DNA of 64,000 bases, from NCBI GenBank assembly GCA_020073345.1, contig JAIQFI010000004.1, positions 1-64,000 on the forward strand, read 5' to 3'. Numbering within the stretch: the stretch's first letter is position 1; every line of letters starts with the position of its first letter. The position numbers and the translations under genes are program-made. The notes beneath the pieces were generated by a model. That model did not search any database. It was given only the letters and a program-made list of their open reading frames with translations, and was not told where the DNA came from. Positions 24,830 through 34,398 of the stretch are shown one piece after another. Origin of the DNA: Terriglobia bacterium (GTDB taxonomy: Bacteria; Acidobacteriota; Terriglobia; Bryobacterales; Bryobacteraceae).

Positions 24830-25084
24830 ATGGAAGTGCACTTTAAGCCCGACCTGCAAGCCAAGCTGGATGAGCTGGCAACGGAGACCGGCCGCCCATC
24901 GGATGAGTTGGTTGAGGATGTTGTTGCCGGATACTTCGACGAGCTGGCCCGGACGCGGGACATGCTCAATAGCCGCTATGACGACCTGAAGAGTGGTAGG
25001 GTGAAGCCCATTTCTCGCGACGAGGTTGTTGCCCACTTCCGCGAAAAGAGCGCGGCCGCTCGCCGGAACCCGCCTGGGTCATGA
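24830..25084 (+). CDS. antitoxin of a ParDE-like pair
   Basis: An 84-residue protein from ATG 24830. MEVHFKPDLQAKLDELATETGRP looks like a short beta strand followed by ribbon-helix-helix helices. The acidic middle (DELVEDVVAGYFDEL) and basic tail suit toxin binding. TACTCT lies 7 nt before the ATG. The toxin gene overlaps by ATGA. Confidence 0.75.
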   Translation: MEVHFKPDLQAKLDELATETGRPSDELVEDVVAGYFDELARTRDMLNSRYDDLKSGRVKPISRDEVVAHFREKSAAARRNPPGS

Positions 25085-25392
25085 TCGCCTATGACTTCCA
25101 CCCGGAAGTCCTCTTTGACCCTGACGAGATTTGGGAATTCATTCGCGGGGATAATCTTGACGCCGCCGACCGCGTGATTGCGGAAATCCTGGCCGCTATT
25201 GATGCTCTTGTGCCTTTTCCCGATCGCGGCCATAGCCGCCCGGACCTCACCTCACGGCCTCTGCGCTTCATTTTGGTTCGTGAATACCTGATCGCCTACG
25301 CGCCAGACGAAAAGCCTTTGTGGATCGTCGCGGTGATGCACGGCCGCCGCAACCCCCGCATTATGGCGGCGATCCTGAGAGGCAGGGAGTAA
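25081..25392 (+). CDS. ParE/RelE-superfamily toxin
   Basis: A 103-residue protein with the ParE/RelE pattern: FHPEVLFDPDEIWEFI, an helical hairpin ADRVIAEILAAIDALVPFPDRGHSRPDL, then strands LRFILVREYLIAYAPDEKP, WIVAVMHGRRN and a C-terminal helix. The GRRN segment near the end is typical. ParE members poison DNA gyrase; RelE members cut mRNA; the sequence favours ParE. Coupled to its antitoxin by 4 bp. Confidence 0.85.
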   Translation: MIAYDFHPEVLFDPDEIWEFIRGDNLDAADRVIAEILAAIDALVPFPDRGHSRPDLTSRPLRFILVREYLIAYAPDEKPLWIVAVMHGRRNPRIMAAILRGRE

Positions 25393-25489
25393 GATTTCAG
25401 TCGCCTTTGTAGTGGCCATACCTGCGCGATTCGTGCATGATAGCGTTCTTTATCGTATATTTACGTTCAGGCAGGAAGGAGAATGAAAA

Positions 25490-26224
25490 GTGCTGCGAGT
25501 CATCCTCTCTGCGGGTTTTGCCCTTCTGACGTGGAGCTGCCTTTACGGCCAGGCTACGTTCGAAGTGGCGTCGATTAAGCTTTCTCCTCCTCAAGCCCCC
25601 GGCCACACATCCTCGCGGATGTCTGTTGACACCGGACGACTGAACTACACGAACGTCACCTTGAAGGACGTTGTAGGCCAAGCGTACAAAGTTCAGGCAT
25701 ATCAAATCGCCGGACCGGACTGGATCGAGACCGAGCGCTTCGACATCGCCGCGAAAATCCCAGCATTAGCCGCGCGAGATCAGGTCCCGCTCATGCTCCA
25801 GGTTCTGTTGGCGGACCGATTCAACATGGTCTTCCATCGAGAAGTCAAGGAACTGCCGGTATATGCGCTGAACGTTGTAAAGAACGTGCCCAAGCTCAAA
25901 ACAGCCGAGTCTGAAAGTGGCATCACCAGCAATTCGAACCGAACCAGTTGGCACGTAGTCGCGAAAATCCCGATGCGCCGCTTTGCCGAGTTCTTGTCGG
26001 AAAGAGTGAACCGTCCTGTGCTGGATCAGACCGGATTAAACGGCTCCTTCGAATTCACGCTCGATTGGGCTATCGACGACGCGTCGGCAACGAATGACGG
26101 GTTAGCCGGGCCGTCCATTTTTACGGCTTTGCAGGAACAACTCGGGCTGAAGCTCAACTCCACCAAGGGTCCGGTAGAGACATTTGTCATCGATCACGCC
26201 GACAGGGCGCCCTCGGACAACTAA
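25490..26224 (+). CDS. TIGR03435-family soil Acidobacteria protein
   Basis: A 244-residue exported protein. GTG start with GGAAGGAG 8 nt upstream. Signal peptide to about GQATFEVASIKLS, which is the hallmark beginning of TIGR03435 proteins. The family middle DVVGQAYKVQAYQIAGPDWI, RFDIAAKIP and LLADRFNMVFHRE is present, and the C-terminus has VLDQTGLNGSFEFTLDW. The family is strongly expanded in Solibacter-like soil bacteria; function unknown. Often found with regulators of the BlaR/M56 type, but none is next to it here. Confidence 0.9.
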   Translation: MLRVILSAGFALLTWSCLYGQATFEVASIKLSPPQAPGHTSSRMSVDTGRLNYTNVTLKDVVGQAYKVQAYQIAGPDWIETERFDIAAKIPALAARDQVPLMLQVLLADRFNMVFHREVKELPVYALNVVKNVPKLKTAESESGITSNSNRTSWHVVAKIPMRRFAEFLSERVNRPVLDQTGLNGSFEFTLDWAIDDASATNDGLAGPSIFTALQEQLGLKLNSTKGPVETFVIDHADRAPSDN

Positions 26225-26238
26225 ACCACGCGCGAAGC

Positions 26239-28377
26239 CTATTCCGGCTTGAGAACCACCACGCCCAAGGGCGGCAGAGTGACGCGTGCGCTGGCCGGTT
26301 GGCCGTGCGAGGCCTTGTCCTCGGCCTGCACCCATCCTCCATTTCCCCTGTTGGTGCCGCCGAACATCTCCGCATCGCTGTTGAAAATCTCCCGGTATCC
26401 GCAAAAGCTCGGAAGACCGATGCGGTAGCCTGCGCGCGGAACCGGCGTGAAGTTGCAGCAGAAGACCAGAAAGTTCTCGCGATTCTGCGCGTAGCGCGCG
26501 AAACAAATCACGCTCGCTTCGGCGTCGCGGAAATCGATCCACTCAAACCCGCGAAAATCGTCATCCACCTGGTAGAGCGCGGGCTCCGCGCGATACAAGC
26601 GGTTGAGCTCCCGCACCATGATCTGAAGTTTCTGGTGCACCGGAAACTGCAGCAGCCACCACGGCAGACCTTCGTTGTGATTCCATTCCGAGGTCTGACC
26701 GAATTCCGAGCCCATGAACAGGAGCTTCTTTCCGGGATGGCCGAACATGTAGCTCAGGAATGCGCGCACGTTGGCGAAGCGCTGCCACTCGTCGCCGGGC
26801 ATCTTCGAAAGCAGCGCGCCCTTGCCGTGCACCACCTCGTCGTGCGAAATCGGCAGCAGGAAATTCTCGGTGAAGGCGTACAGCATGCTGAACGTGATGT
26901 CGTTCTGGTGAAACTTGCGAAACACTGGCTGCTTGGAAAAGTAATCCAGCATGTCGTGCATCCAGCCCATGTTCCACTTCATGGTGAAACCCAGACCATT
27001 CAGGTAGGTGGGCTTCGACACACCCCCCCAGGCCGTGGATTCCTCGGCCACGGTGATCGCCCCCGGGACCTGGTGCGCGAGCTCATTGAAGCGTCTCAGA
27101 AAATCGATCGCCTCCAGATTCTCGCGCCCGCCGTAACGGTTGGGGATCCAGTCGCCCGCATTGCGCGAATAGTCCAGATACAGCATGGACGCGACGGCGT
27201 CCACGCGCAGCCCGTCGATGTGAAATTCCTTCAGCCAGTACAGCGCGTTCGAGAGTAGAAACTCCCGGACCTCGTTGCGGCCGTAGTTGAAGATCAGCGT
27301 GCCCCAGTCGCGATGCTCGCCCAGTCGCGGGTCCTCATGTTCGTAGAGAGCCGTGCCGTCGAAACGCGCCAGCCCATGCGGATCCTTTGGAAAATGGCCG
27401 GGGACCCAATCCAGAACCACGCCGAGTCCCGCCTGATGACAACGATCGACGAAATACCGGAAATCATCGGGCGTGCCGAATCGCGACGTGGGCGCGAAAT
27501 AGCCCGTCACCTGGTAGCCCCACGACCCGGAAAACGGATGTTCCATCACGGGCAGCAGTTCCAGATGCGTAAAGCCGTTCTCCACCGCGTATTTCGGCAG
27601 CTTCTCGGCCAGTTCGCGATAGGTCAGCCACTCGTTCAACGGTCCGCGCAGCCAGGATTCCAGATGCACTTCGTACATCGACACCGGCTCGCGCAGCCAA
27701 TTCCGATGCGCGCGAGTCTCCATCCAGGCCGCGTCGCCCCACTCATGGTTCGTGAGCGGCCAGACGATCGACGCCGTCTTGGGCGGCACTTCGGCAAAGA
27801 ATCCGTACGGATCGCTGTGATCCTGTTCGTGGCCGTTCGGAAACATCACCGAATACTTGTAGTGCGCGCCCGCGGCGAGACCGGGCAGAAAAATCTCCCA
27901 CAGGCCTCCGTCGCGCAAACGCATGGGATGGCGCGTTCGATCCCAACTGTTGTGATCGCCGGTCACGCTGACCACTTCGGCATTGGGAGCCCACACCGCG
28001 AAACGAACGCCCTCCACACCTTCGCAGGTGATCGCGTGCGCCCCCAGCGTGCCGTAGCTTTCGTAGTTGGTGCCCTCTCCATGCAAGTGCAATTCGAACG
28101 GAGTCAGCAGAGGAGGGAAACGATAGGGATCCAGCAGTTCTTCCGACTCGTCGGAGTAAAGCGTGATGCGGAAGCTGTATTCCGTGGCTTCCGTCTTCGC
28201 TACAAAGAGTCCCGCCGGATGCGCGCGCTTCATCGCGATGACCTGGCCGCCGGCCAGCACGGCGGCGTCTTTCGCCTGCGGAAGCCAGGCTCGGATCTGC
28301 CCTTTGTGTGGACCCAGGTAAGAGAAAGGATCGCGATGGCGGCCCTGTACGATCAGCTCAGTCTGAGCTGCGGACAT
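26239..28377 (-). CDS. glgB: 1,4-alpha-glucan branching enzyme
   Basis: Makes the alpha-1,6 branches of glycogen. The 712-residue protein has an N-terminal GlgB domain and a CBM48 ([24 protein letters not shown] in pattern, about 120-145). The GH13 barrel follows, with catalytic Asp in [10 protein letters not shown] (about 394), Glu in VAEEST (about 446) and the HD of [11 protein letters not shown] (about 509). The all-beta C-terminal domain ends [11 protein letters not shown]. Length fits the family. No other glycogen gene is adjacent. It is divergent from the deaminase gene. Confidence 0.96.
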   Translation of the reverse strand: MSAAQTELIVQGRHRDPFSYLGPHKGQIRAWLPQAKDAAVLAGGQVIAMKRAHPAGLFVAKTEATEYSFRITLYSDESEELLDPYRFPPLLTPFELHLHGEGTNYESYGTLGAHAITCEGVEGVRFAVWAPNAEVVSVTGDHNSWDRTRHPMRLRDGGLWEIFLPGLAAGAHYKYSVMFPNGHEQDHSDPYGFFAEVPPKTASIVWPLTNHEWGDAAWMETRAHRNWLREPVSMYEVHLESWLRGPLNEWLTYRELAEKLPKYAVENGFTHLELLPVMEHPFSGSWGYQVTGYFAPTSRFGTPDDFRYFVDRCHQAGLGVVLDWVPGHFPKDPHGLARFDGTALYEHEDPRLGEHRDWGTLIFNYGRNEVREFLLSNALYWLKEFHIDGLRVDAVASMLYLDYSRNAGDWIPNRYGGRENLEAIDFLRRFNELAHQVPGAITVAEESTAWGGVSKPTYLNGLGFTMKWNMGWMHDMLDYFSKQPVFRKFHQNDITFSMLYAFTENFLLPISHDEVVHGKGALLSKMPGDEWQRFANVRAFLSYMFGHPGKKLLFMGSEFGQTSEWNHNEGLPWWLLQFPVHQKLQIMVRELNRLYRAEPALYQVDDDFRGFEWIDFRDAEASVICFARYAQNRENFLVFCCNFTPVPRAGYRIGLPSFCGYREIFNSDAEMFGGTNRGNGGWVQAEDKASHGQPASARVTLPPLGVVVLKPE

Positions 28378-28398
28378 GTGTCATAAGTTCCTGGCCGC

Positions 28399-28404
28399 TA
28401 TTAT
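28399..28404 (+). promoter_or_regulatory. -10-like TATTAT seven bases before the deaminase ATG
   Basis: TATTAT, TACAGGA, ATG. The AGGA touches the ATG and is too close to act as a Shine-Dalgarno, so a leaderless transcript is likely. Confidence 0.45.
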
Positions 28405-28411
28405 TACAGGA

Positions 28412-29320
28412 ATGAGGCGGGCCGAACTGCATCTTCACCTGGAAGGCTCGGTCGAACCGGAGACGCTGAAGGAACTCGATCCGGCTCTCAGCGACGATGA
28501 ACTCCGTGCTGCGCTCAAGTATTCCGACTTCGCGGGGTTCATCCAGAGCTACATCTGGGTGAACCGGAAGCTGCGCGGGCCGGCGGACTACGCCCTCATC
28601 GCCCGGCGTCTGTTCGAGCGGCTCGCCGCTCAAGACATCTGCTACGCAGAAGTGACGCTTTCCGTTGGCGTGATTCTGTGGAAGAAGCAGGACCTCGACG
28701 CGATCTTCGACGCGCTGGCGAACGAAGCCGCGCGAAGTCCTGTCCCGATCCGCTGGATCCTCGACGCCGTCCGGCAGTTCGGAGCCGAAGCTGCGGCGCC
28801 GGTATTCGACTTCGCCGCCGGACGCATGCGTGATGGCGTCGTCGCCATCGGTATCGGAGGTATTGAGTCGGAAGGTCCCGCTCTGTGGTTTAAGGATCTC
28901 TATGCGAAAGCGCGCGATCGAGGGCTGCGTCTGACTTGCCATGCGGGCGAGACCACCGATGCGCAAAGCGTCTGGGATGCCCTCGCGATCGGAGCGGAGC
29001 GAATCGGCCACGGCATCCGCGCGGTCCACGATCGAAAGCTGCTGACGCAGCTTCGGGATCAGGACATCCCTCTCGAAATCTGCATCACCAGCAACGTCCG
29101 TACCGGCGCGGTGGCATCGCTGGCCGAACACCCCGTGCGCACATTGTTCGACGCGGGAGTGCCGGTCATCCTAAATACGGACGATCCGGCGCTGTTCGAG
29201 TGCACGCTCGAATCGGAGTACAATCTGGCGTCGAGCGCCTTGGGGTTCACGCCCGGCGAACTCAGCGCGCTCGCCGCCAACAGCTTGCAGTATGCCTTTA
29301 GCCCTTCTGCAAAGACTTGA
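28412..29320 (+). CDS. adenosine deaminase-family amidohydrolase
   Basis: A 302-residue zinc hydrolase. The start at 28412 places the metal motif [12 protein letters not shown] at the N-terminus. Other family signatures are the His in [31 protein letters not shown] and NTDDPALFE with the metal Asp. These fit adenosine/aminofutalosine deaminases. The specific base cannot be told from sequence. A role in purine salvage or in menaquinone (futalosine) synthesis are the main options. The 3' end overlaps cysE by 23 bp, tail to tail. Confidence 0.87.
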   Translation: MRRAELHLHLEGSVEPETLKELDPALSDDELRAALKYSDFAGFIQSYIWVNRKLRGPADYALIARRLFERLAAQDICYAEVTLSVGVILWKKQDLDAIFDALANEAARSPVPIRWILDAVRQFGAEAAAPVFDFAAGRMRDGVVAIGIGGIESEGPALWFKDLYAKARDRGLRLTCHAGETTDAQSVWDALAIGAERIGHGIRAVHDRKLLTQLRDQDIPLEICITSNVRTGAVASLAEHPVRTLFDAGVPVILNTDDPALFECTLESEYNLASSALGFTPGELSALAANSLQYAFSPSAKT

Positions 29321-29939
29321 CAGTCGCTTCCAGCTCCGCAACCCGCCGGGCAAGCTCATCGATCAACTGCCCCTCCGGATCGGGAAGATTCCCATGCTCC
29401 AGTGCATCGGTCGGGTCCATGCCGCTCACCACGCGCCCGGGAATTCCGACCACGGTCGATTGATCCGGCACCGGACGCACCACCACCGACCCCGCGCCCA
29501 CTTTGGAATAGTCGCCGATCCTGATGTTGCCGAGAATCTTCGCGCCGGTGCCGACCACCACGCCGTTGCCAAGCGTCGGATGCCGCTTGCCGGTGTCCTT
29601 GCCCGTGCCGCCCAGCGTCACGCCCTGATACAGCAGCACGTCGTCGCCAATCTCGGCCGTCTCGCCGATCACCACGCCCATCCCATGATCGATGAAGAAT
29701 CGCTTTCCGATCTTCGCGCCTGGATGGATTTCGATGCCGGTCACGGTCCGCGAGAACTGGCTGACCATGCGGGCCGGGGTGAACCATCCGGCGCCATACA
29801 GGCGATGCGCCACGCGATGCAGCAGCACAGCGTGAAACCCCGGGTAGCACAGCACGATTTCCAGCACACTCCGGGCCGCCGGATCGCGCCGGAACACGGT
29901 GTCGATCTGCTCGCGAATCGTTTTCAGCATGTCCGTCAA
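29298..29939 (-). CDS. cysE: serine O-acetyltransferase
   Basis: Catalyses the first step of cysteine synthesis, acetyl-CoA plus serine to O-acetylserine. The 213-residue protein has the short N-terminal helical domain of the EpsC/SrpH type. The left-handed beta-helix has [25 protein letters not shown]-type hexapeptide repeats, [20 protein letters not shown] and KVGAGSVV. It ends in a coiled helix ([19 protein letters not shown]). The start is TTG 29939 or ATG 29930; neither has a clear ribosome site. Confidence 0.93.
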   Translation of the reverse strand: MTDMLKTIREQIDTVFRRDPAARSVLEIVLCYPGFHAVLLHRVAHRLYGAGWFTPARMVSQFSRTVTGIEIHPGAKIGKRFFIDHGMGVVIGETAEIGDDVLLYQGVTLGGTGKDTGKRHPTLGNGVVVGTGAKILGNIRIGDYSKVGAGSVVVRPVPDQSTVVGIPGRVVSGMDPTDALEHGNLPDPEGQLIDELARRVAELEATVKSLQKG

Positions 29940-29960
29940 CAGCCCCGGAACACTTAACAG

Positions 29961-29966
29961 TATTAT
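29961..29966 (+). promoter_or_regulatory. -10-like TATTAT six bases before the lipoprotein GTG
   Basis: TATTAT, GCTGGA, GTG at 29973. Compatible with a start point on the GTG. Confidence 0.42.
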
Positions 29967-29972
29967 GCTGGA

Positions 29973-30413
29973 GTGGTGCGTCCAACGTTAGCCGTACTTC
30001 TACTTGCACTGGGCGGATGCTCCTCGCCCGCGCCCCAAGCTACCAGCAAACAAGGCACCATCGAGATCACTGGAGCAGCTACCACCGCCAGCAAGCATCC
30101 CTACGCCAAGTACATCGAGCTCGCGGGCTTCCGTTTGGCCGAATCCAAACCGGGGCAACTGGAGGTGAAGTTCGTCGCCGTGAATCATTCGGAAGCCGAT
30201 CTGGGCGAGATGGATGTCAACGTCCGCCTTAGAACCACCGCGGCCAAGCCCGAAGATCCGCCCGTGGCGCAATTCCAGGTTAAGGTTCCGGCGTTGGGCT
30301 CGCTCGAAATCCACGACGTGTCCGCCAAAGTAAATACCAAGTTGCGGATCTACGAACTCCCGGACTGGCAGTTCATGCGCGCCGAGTTCGATATCACCTC
30401 TCCAGCACCGTAG
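29973..30413 (+). CDS. predicted lipoprotein
   Basis: A 146-residue protein with a lipobox ([10 protein letters not shown], Cys16). The mature part is a beta-sandwich-like region ([24 protein letters not shown]) of the kind seen in small periplasmic proteins with extracellular Ig-like fold. No family name assigned. The stop is 3 bp before the AlaX-type gene, so the two share an mRNA, although their functions look unrelated. Confidence 0.65.
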   Translation: MVRPTLAVLLLALGGCSSPAPQATSKQGTIEITGAATTASKHPYAKYIELAGFRLAESKPGQLEVKFVAVNHSEADLGEMDVNVRLRTTAAKPEDPPVAQFQVKVPALGSLEIHDVSAKVNTKLRIYELPDWQFMRAEFDITSPAP

Positions 30414-30416
30414 TCG

Positions 30417-31583
30417 ATGACGGAACGCCTGTACTATCAGGACTCCTACCTTCGCGAGTTCAGAGCCCGCGTCGTTGAGGTTGCCGATGACGGCCATCGT
30501 GTGTACCTCGACCGCACGGCGTTCTATCCCACTTCCGGCGGGCAGCCCTTCGACCTGGGATCGCTAGGAGGCGTGGCCGTGCGAGAAGTGATCGATGAAG
30601 AGGACCGCATCGCGCATCTCATGCAGGCGCCTCTCGGCGCCACAGAAGTCGAAGGCATCGTCGATTGGGACCGCCGCTACGACCACATGCAGCAACACAC
30701 CGGGCAGCACCTGCTTTCCGCCGTGCTCGAAGAACTGTTCAAGATCCGCACGGTGAGCTTTCATCTTGGTGCGGAGACCTCGACCATCGATGTGGACGCC
30801 GCCTCGCTCACGCCGGAGCAGCTCGAACGCTCAGAGGAGCGTTGCGCGCAGGTCGTCGCCCAGGCCCGTCCGGTCGAGATCACGTTTGAAGACGCCTCTA
30901 CCACGCTGGAACTGCGCAAAGCCTCGGAGCGGAGCGGAACTCTGCGGATCATCACTATCGAGGGGATCGATCGGAGCGCCTGCGGCGGGAGTCATGTCCG
31001 ATCCACAGCGGAGATAGGGATGGTACTCACGGGTAAAACGGAAAAGATTCGCGGAACGACGCGGATCGAGTTCGTGTGCGGCAAGCGCGCGCTGCGCCGC
31101 GCCCGTGCTGACAACCGCCTGGTGGCTTCGATAGGCCGCGCGCTGTCGGTGCCGCCGGAGCAGAGTCCCGAGCTGCTCGCGGGGCTGATCGAGAAGAACA
31201 AATCGCTCGAAAAGACCACCCAGCGCCTGGCGACCGAGCTCGCTCGGCGCGAAGGGAAAGACTTGTTCCTGGCAGCCGAGCCCGGCCCGGATGGTATCCG
31301 CCGCGTCATCCAACGCGGCCCCATCGACGACGCCATGCGCGCCCGCGCACAAGCTTTCGTGTCGCCTTCTGGGGCTGGGGAGAAAGCCGTGTTCCTGGCC
31401 GTCTGCGATCAGCCTCCCTCGCTGCTCCTGGCAGCCTCCGCCGATTCCGGTGTCCATGCCGGCGACCGCGTCAAAGCGGCTGTGGCTGCGTTTGGCGGAC
31501 GAGGTGGCGGGAATGCGCAGCTTGCGCAAGGCAGCGTTCCGGATGCGGCGGTGCTCGCCGATGCGGAGGCTTTGCTACGCTGA
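30417..31583 (+). CDS. AlaX-type alanyl-tRNA editing protein with DHHA1 domain
   Basis: Hydrolyses mischarged Ser- or Gly-tRNA(Ala). The 388-residue protein has the editing core of alanyl-tRNA synthetase: FYPTSGGQPFD, the zinc ligands H94 and H98 (QQHTGQHLLSA), C189 and H193 (ACGGSHV). A C-terminal DHHA1-like domain ends in GGRGGGNAQLAQG. The length fits the long AlaX-L class. No aminoacylation domain is present. Directly after the lipoprotein gene, and 5 bp before the next gene. Confidence 0.92.
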   Translation: MTERLYYQDSYLREFRARVVEVADDGHRVYLDRTAFYPTSGGQPFDLGSLGGVAVREVIDEEDRIAHLMQAPLGATEVEGIVDWDRRYDHMQQHTGQHLLSAVLEELFKIRTVSFHLGAETSTIDVDAASLTPEQLERSEERCAQVVAQARPVEITFEDASTTLELRKASERSGTLRIITIEGIDRSACGGSHVRSTAEIGMVLTGKTEKIRGTTRIEFVCGKRALRRARADNRLVASIGRALSVPPEQSPELLAGLIEKNKSLEKTTQRLATELARREGKDLFLAAEPGPDGIRRVIQRGPIDDAMRARAQAFVSPSGAGEKAVFLAVCDQPPSLLLAASADSGVHAGDRVKAAVAAFGGRGGGNAQLAQGSVPDAAVLADAEALLR

Positions 31584-31588
31584 AGCTT

Positions 31589-31948
31589 ATGGTAGAGAAC
31601 ACGCGCCGGTTTGAGGCCGGTCCCGATCCGTTTGGCCGCGTTTGGGAAGTGGAATTCCGGTGGCTCCAAACGGGCATCTCCATCCGCCACGCGGATACGG
31701 TCGACGTGAAGTTCGTATTGTGGACGGAAGGCGAGGAGAAACAGGAGAAAGTGATCGCTTTGCCACACCCGCATCTGTTGACGCTCAGCGCGGAAACCGG
31801 TCATCCTCTGACCGACCCGTGGTGCATGCGTCTGGCCGCCCGGCACTTGAAATATATGATTGAATCAGGCGAGGATCTGGAGAAAACCCTGGTGACGCTC
31901 TCGCTTCCGGCGCTTCAGCGAGTGGCCGGGGATCTGCAGCCCGCCTGA
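31589..31948 (+). CDS. hypothetical protein
   Basis: A 119-residue soluble protein without signal or transmembrane segment (VWEVEFRWLQTGISIRHADTVDVKF ... SGEDLEKTLVTLSLPALQRVAG). Charge-balanced and credible as coding. Conserved-looking but not recognised. It follows the AlaX gene by 5 bp; TACGCT overlapping the AlaX stop lies 7 nt before the ATG. Confidence 0.6.
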   Translation: MVENTRRFEAGPDPFGRVWEVEFRWLQTGISIRHADTVDVKFVLWTEGEEKQEKVIALPHPHLLTLSAETGHPLTDPWCMRLAARHLKYMIESGEDLEKTLVTLSLPALQRVAGDLQPA

Positions 31949-32044
31949 ACACATTCTCATGCGCTACCCGGCGCTCCCCGGGTGCCATCCTGCGTGGTAA
32001 AACAAAACTCATAAGATGCAAACGCGAACGAGGGGAGATCGGAA

Positions 32045-32281
32045 ATGATCCACTGTCCGCTGTGTAATGCGGCAATCGATGTCGACGAGGAAGAACTGGA
32101 CGAAGGCGATTCCCTCATCTGCGAGGAATGCGGGAAGAACCTGAATGTCAGCGGCGTGTCCCCGCTGGAGCTGACTCCGGACGACGACGACGATGACGAC
32201 GACGATGAGGACGAAGACGGGGAATACGACGATTACGACGAGGATGACGAGGACGAAGACGACGATGAGGAGGAAGCCTAG
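32045..32281 (+). CDS. LysW-like zinc-ribbon protein with hyperacidic tail
   Basis: A 78-residue protein. HCPLCNAAIDV ... ICEECGKNL is a CxxC-CxxC zinc ribbon like that of LysW/ArgW carrier proteins. The last 33 residues are almost entirely Asp and Glu. LysW carriers hold the growing amino acid on a C-terminal Glu, but here the tail ends EEEA and no lysine or arginine genes are near. It may act as an acidic adaptor or nucleic-acid mimic. GGGGAG lies upstream. Its 3' end overlaps the next gene by 17 bp. Confidence 0.7.
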   Translation: MIHCPLCNAAIDVDEEELDEGDSLICEECGKNLNVSGVSPLELTPDDDDDDDDDEDEDGEYDDYDEDDEDEDDDEEEA

Positions 32282-32666
32282 AGCGAGGCCCGGCAGGAAA
32301 CTTAGCCTCTGGGTCCTACTCCCGGCATTGTTCTGGGCGCACAGCCTGCCCGCTCAGAAAGCGAAGCAGAAAGCGGCGCCCTATGGGATCGTCGCCGGCA
32401 CTGTGTTCCGCGACCCGGGATTCGCCCAGCCTGGCGCGTCGGTGGTTCTGGCGCTGAAGAGCGCACCCACGAAGAAATTGCAGCAGCAGGTCAGCTCGCC
32501 GCGTGGCGAATTCGCCTTCCGGGTCCCCCCCGGCCCCAATACCTACTTGGTAACGGCTACATTAAAGGGGTTTCAGACGGCTCGCGAAGAGATTGAGATT
32601 CAAGGCGAGGAAGAGATCAATGCAACTCTTTTGCTGGTCCCCGAATCCAAGAGTAAAGGGAGGTGA
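32265..32666 (+). CDS. exported carboxypeptidase-regulatory-like (CnaB-type) protein
   Basis: A 133-residue protein from ATG 32265 (MRRKPRARPGRKLSLWVLL), which gives a proper basic n-region and signal ending LPAQKAKQ. The mature part (GIVAGTVFRDPGFAQPGASVVL ... GEFAFRVPPGPNTYLVTATLKGF in pattern) is the beta-sandwich repeat found in carboxypeptidase-regulatory/CnaB-like domains of Acidobacteriota. It begins inside the acidic tract of the previous gene. Confidence 0.68.
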   Translation: MRRKPRARPGRKLSLWVLLPALFWAHSLPAQKAKQKAAPYGIVAGTVFRDPGFAQPGASVVLALKSAPTKKLQQQVSSPRGEFAFRVPPGPNTYLVTATLKGFQTAREEIEIQGEEEINATLLLVPESKSKGR

Positions 32667-32673
32667 CCGGACG

Positions 32674-33057
32674 ATGCAACGCATTTCGCGCACCCTGTTG
32701 GCGACGGTTTTGGCGCTGGCATGCGCCGGACTCCTGCTAGCGCAGAAGAATAAGGACAAAGACGATCCCACTATCCGCAGTCTGCAGGGTCAAGTTAACG
32801 ATCCCGATGACAAGCCGGTGGCCGGCGCTGTAGTCCAGCTGAAAGACACTCGCACACTCCAGGTTCGTTCCTTCATCACCCAGGCGAACGGAGAGTACCG
32901 CTTCTCCAGCCTGCGGACCGATACGGACTACGAGGTCAAGGCTGACTACAACGGTATGAGCAGCGACAACAAGCGGCTGAGCAATTTCGACAGCCGCAAA
33001 ATCGCCACAGTCAACCTGAAGTTGAACAAAAAAGCTGAACAAGAAAAGTCGAAATAG
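32674..33057 (+). CDS. second CnaB/carboxypeptidase-regulatory-like exported protein
   Basis: A 127-residue protein. GGGAGGTGA lies before ATG 32674. Signal peptide (LLATVLALACAGLLLAQ), then LQGQVNDPDDKPVAGAVVQLKD, ANGEYRFSSLRTDTDYEVKA, the same sandwich fold as its neighbour. It ends in a Lys-rich tail. Seven bp from the previous gene; overlaps the amidohydrolase coding region by about 20 bp. Paralog pair likely from duplication. Confidence 0.75.
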   Translation: MQRISRTLLATVLALACAGLLLAQKNKDKDDPTIRSLQGQVNDPDDKPVAGAVVQLKDTRTLQVRSFITQANGEYRFSSLRTDTDYEVKADYNGMSSDNKRLSNFDSRKIATVNLKLNKKAEQEKSK

Positions 33058-34378
33058 TCTGCGTTCTCTGCTGCTCGCTTTCGCGGCCCTGGTTCCCGCC
33101 GGTCTGGCGCAAGGCATCGTATTCGAGCACGCGACCGTAATAGACGCAACTGGCGCCGCGCCGCGCCAGGAGGTTTCCGTAGTCGTAGCCGATGGGCGCA
33201 TTGCCGCAATCGCGAAGACCATCCAGCCCCCGCCCGGCGCCCGTGTCATCGATGCCACGGGCAAGTTTCTGATCCCCGGGCTGTGGGACATGCATTTCCA
33301 TCTGGATCCCCAGGGAAACGCGCTTCGCGTACTCGTGGCCAACGGCATCACGGGCATTCGCGAGATGTATTCGGGGATCCCGATCGCGACTTTGACGGCG
33401 TGGCGCGCGCGTCCCGAGAATCCCCGCATCGCCGTGGCGGGATTTCTCGACGGACCGCTCATGGTTACTTCCGCTTCGACCCCCGACGCCTATGCGGTCG
33501 GCAGCGCCGATGAAGCCCGGGTCGCGGTCGCGCTGCTGGCGGCTCGAGGCGCGGATTTCCTGAAGGTCTATAACAGTCTACCGCGCGAGGCGTATTTTGA
33601 GATCGCGCAGGAATCCAAGAGACTCGGTATCCCATTCGCCGGTCACGTACCTGAAGCCGTCAGCCCGGCTGAGGCCTCGGAGGCGGGCCAGCACAGCGAG
33701 GAACATCTGATCAACATTTTGCTGGCATGTTCCACCCGTGAAGAGGAATTGCGCCGCCAGCGCATCGCTACCATGACCGACCCGGCCATTCCCGGCCTGG
33801 AGCGCGGGCTGCAGCTCGGATTTCCCGATCCGACGGGACTGTTCGACACTTATGACGAAGCGAAGGCCGCCGCGCTGTTCAAGATGTTCGTGAAAAACGG
33901 CACATGGCAGACGCCTACGCTCGCGTTGCTCCAGAGCTTCGCGGCGGATAAGGCCCGCGCCCGCCGCCTGCTGTACATGCAGGATCTCTCCGCGGAGCAA
34001 TTCGACGCATGGATCGCTCGCATCGGTGTGTTACTCGAGCGCTATAAGAAACTGGTTGAGGCGATGCACCGCGCCGGCGTCGAGTTTCTCGCCGGAACCG
34101 ATACGGGACCCAATAACCCCGTGCCCGTCGGAACCGGCTTGCATGACGAACTGGAATTGCTGGTCGACTCCGGGTTCACGCCCATGGAAGCCCTGCAGAC
34201 AGCGACGCGCAACCCGGCGCGCTATTTCGGCACGCTCAAGGATATGGGAACCATCGAGCCCGGCAAACTTGCCGACCTCGTGCTGCTGGACGCGAATCCG
34301 CTGGAGGACATCCGCAATACGCGAAAGATCAGCCTGGTGGTCCTGCGCGGATCGCCCGTAGCGCCGGCGATCCCATAA
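33035..34378 (+). CDS. exported amidohydrolase with non-canonical start
   Basis: An imidazolonepropionase/prolidase-like amidohydrolase. The frame has a clear signal peptide (NKKSRN, then LRSLLLAFAALVPAGLAQG) and the N-terminal family part VIDATGAAPRQEVSVVVADGRI, all upstream of the first ATG (33290). No ATG, GTG or TTG exists between the stop at 33023 and this region; CTG 33035 is the best candidate. Metal motif is DMHFHLD (HxH), with FAGHVPEAVS, HSEEHL and FLAGTDTG downstream. Typical end GTIEPGKLADLVLLDANPLEDI. Exported peptidase/lactamase-like activity is inferred. Confidence 0.85.
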   Translation: MNKKSRNSLRSLLLAFAALVPAGLAQGIVFEHATVIDATGAAPRQEVSVVVADGRIAAIAKTIQPPPGARVIDATGKFLIPGLWDMHFHLDPQGNALRVLVANGITGIREMYSGIPIATLTAWRARPENPRIAVAGFLDGPLMVTSASTPDAYAVGSADEARVAVALLAARGADFLKVYNSLPREAYFEIAQESKRLGIPFAGHVPEAVSPAEASEAGQHSEEHLINILLACSTREEELRRQRIATMTDPAIPGLERGLQLGFPDPTGLFDTYDEAKAAALFKMFVKNGTWQTPTLALLQSFAADKARARRLLYMQDLSAEQFDAWIARIGVLLERYKKLVEAMHRAGVEFLAGTDTGPNNPVPVGTGLHDELELLVDSGFTPMEALQTATRNPARYFGTLKDMGTIEPGKLADLVLLDANPLEDIRNTRKISLVVLRGSPVAPAIP

Positions 34379-34398
34379 CCGCCAGTCGCGGCAGCGCT

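Noticed and set aside
26299-28386. Long plus-strand frames opposite glgB
   Set aside because: Antisense shadows of a clearly conserved GH13 enzyme.
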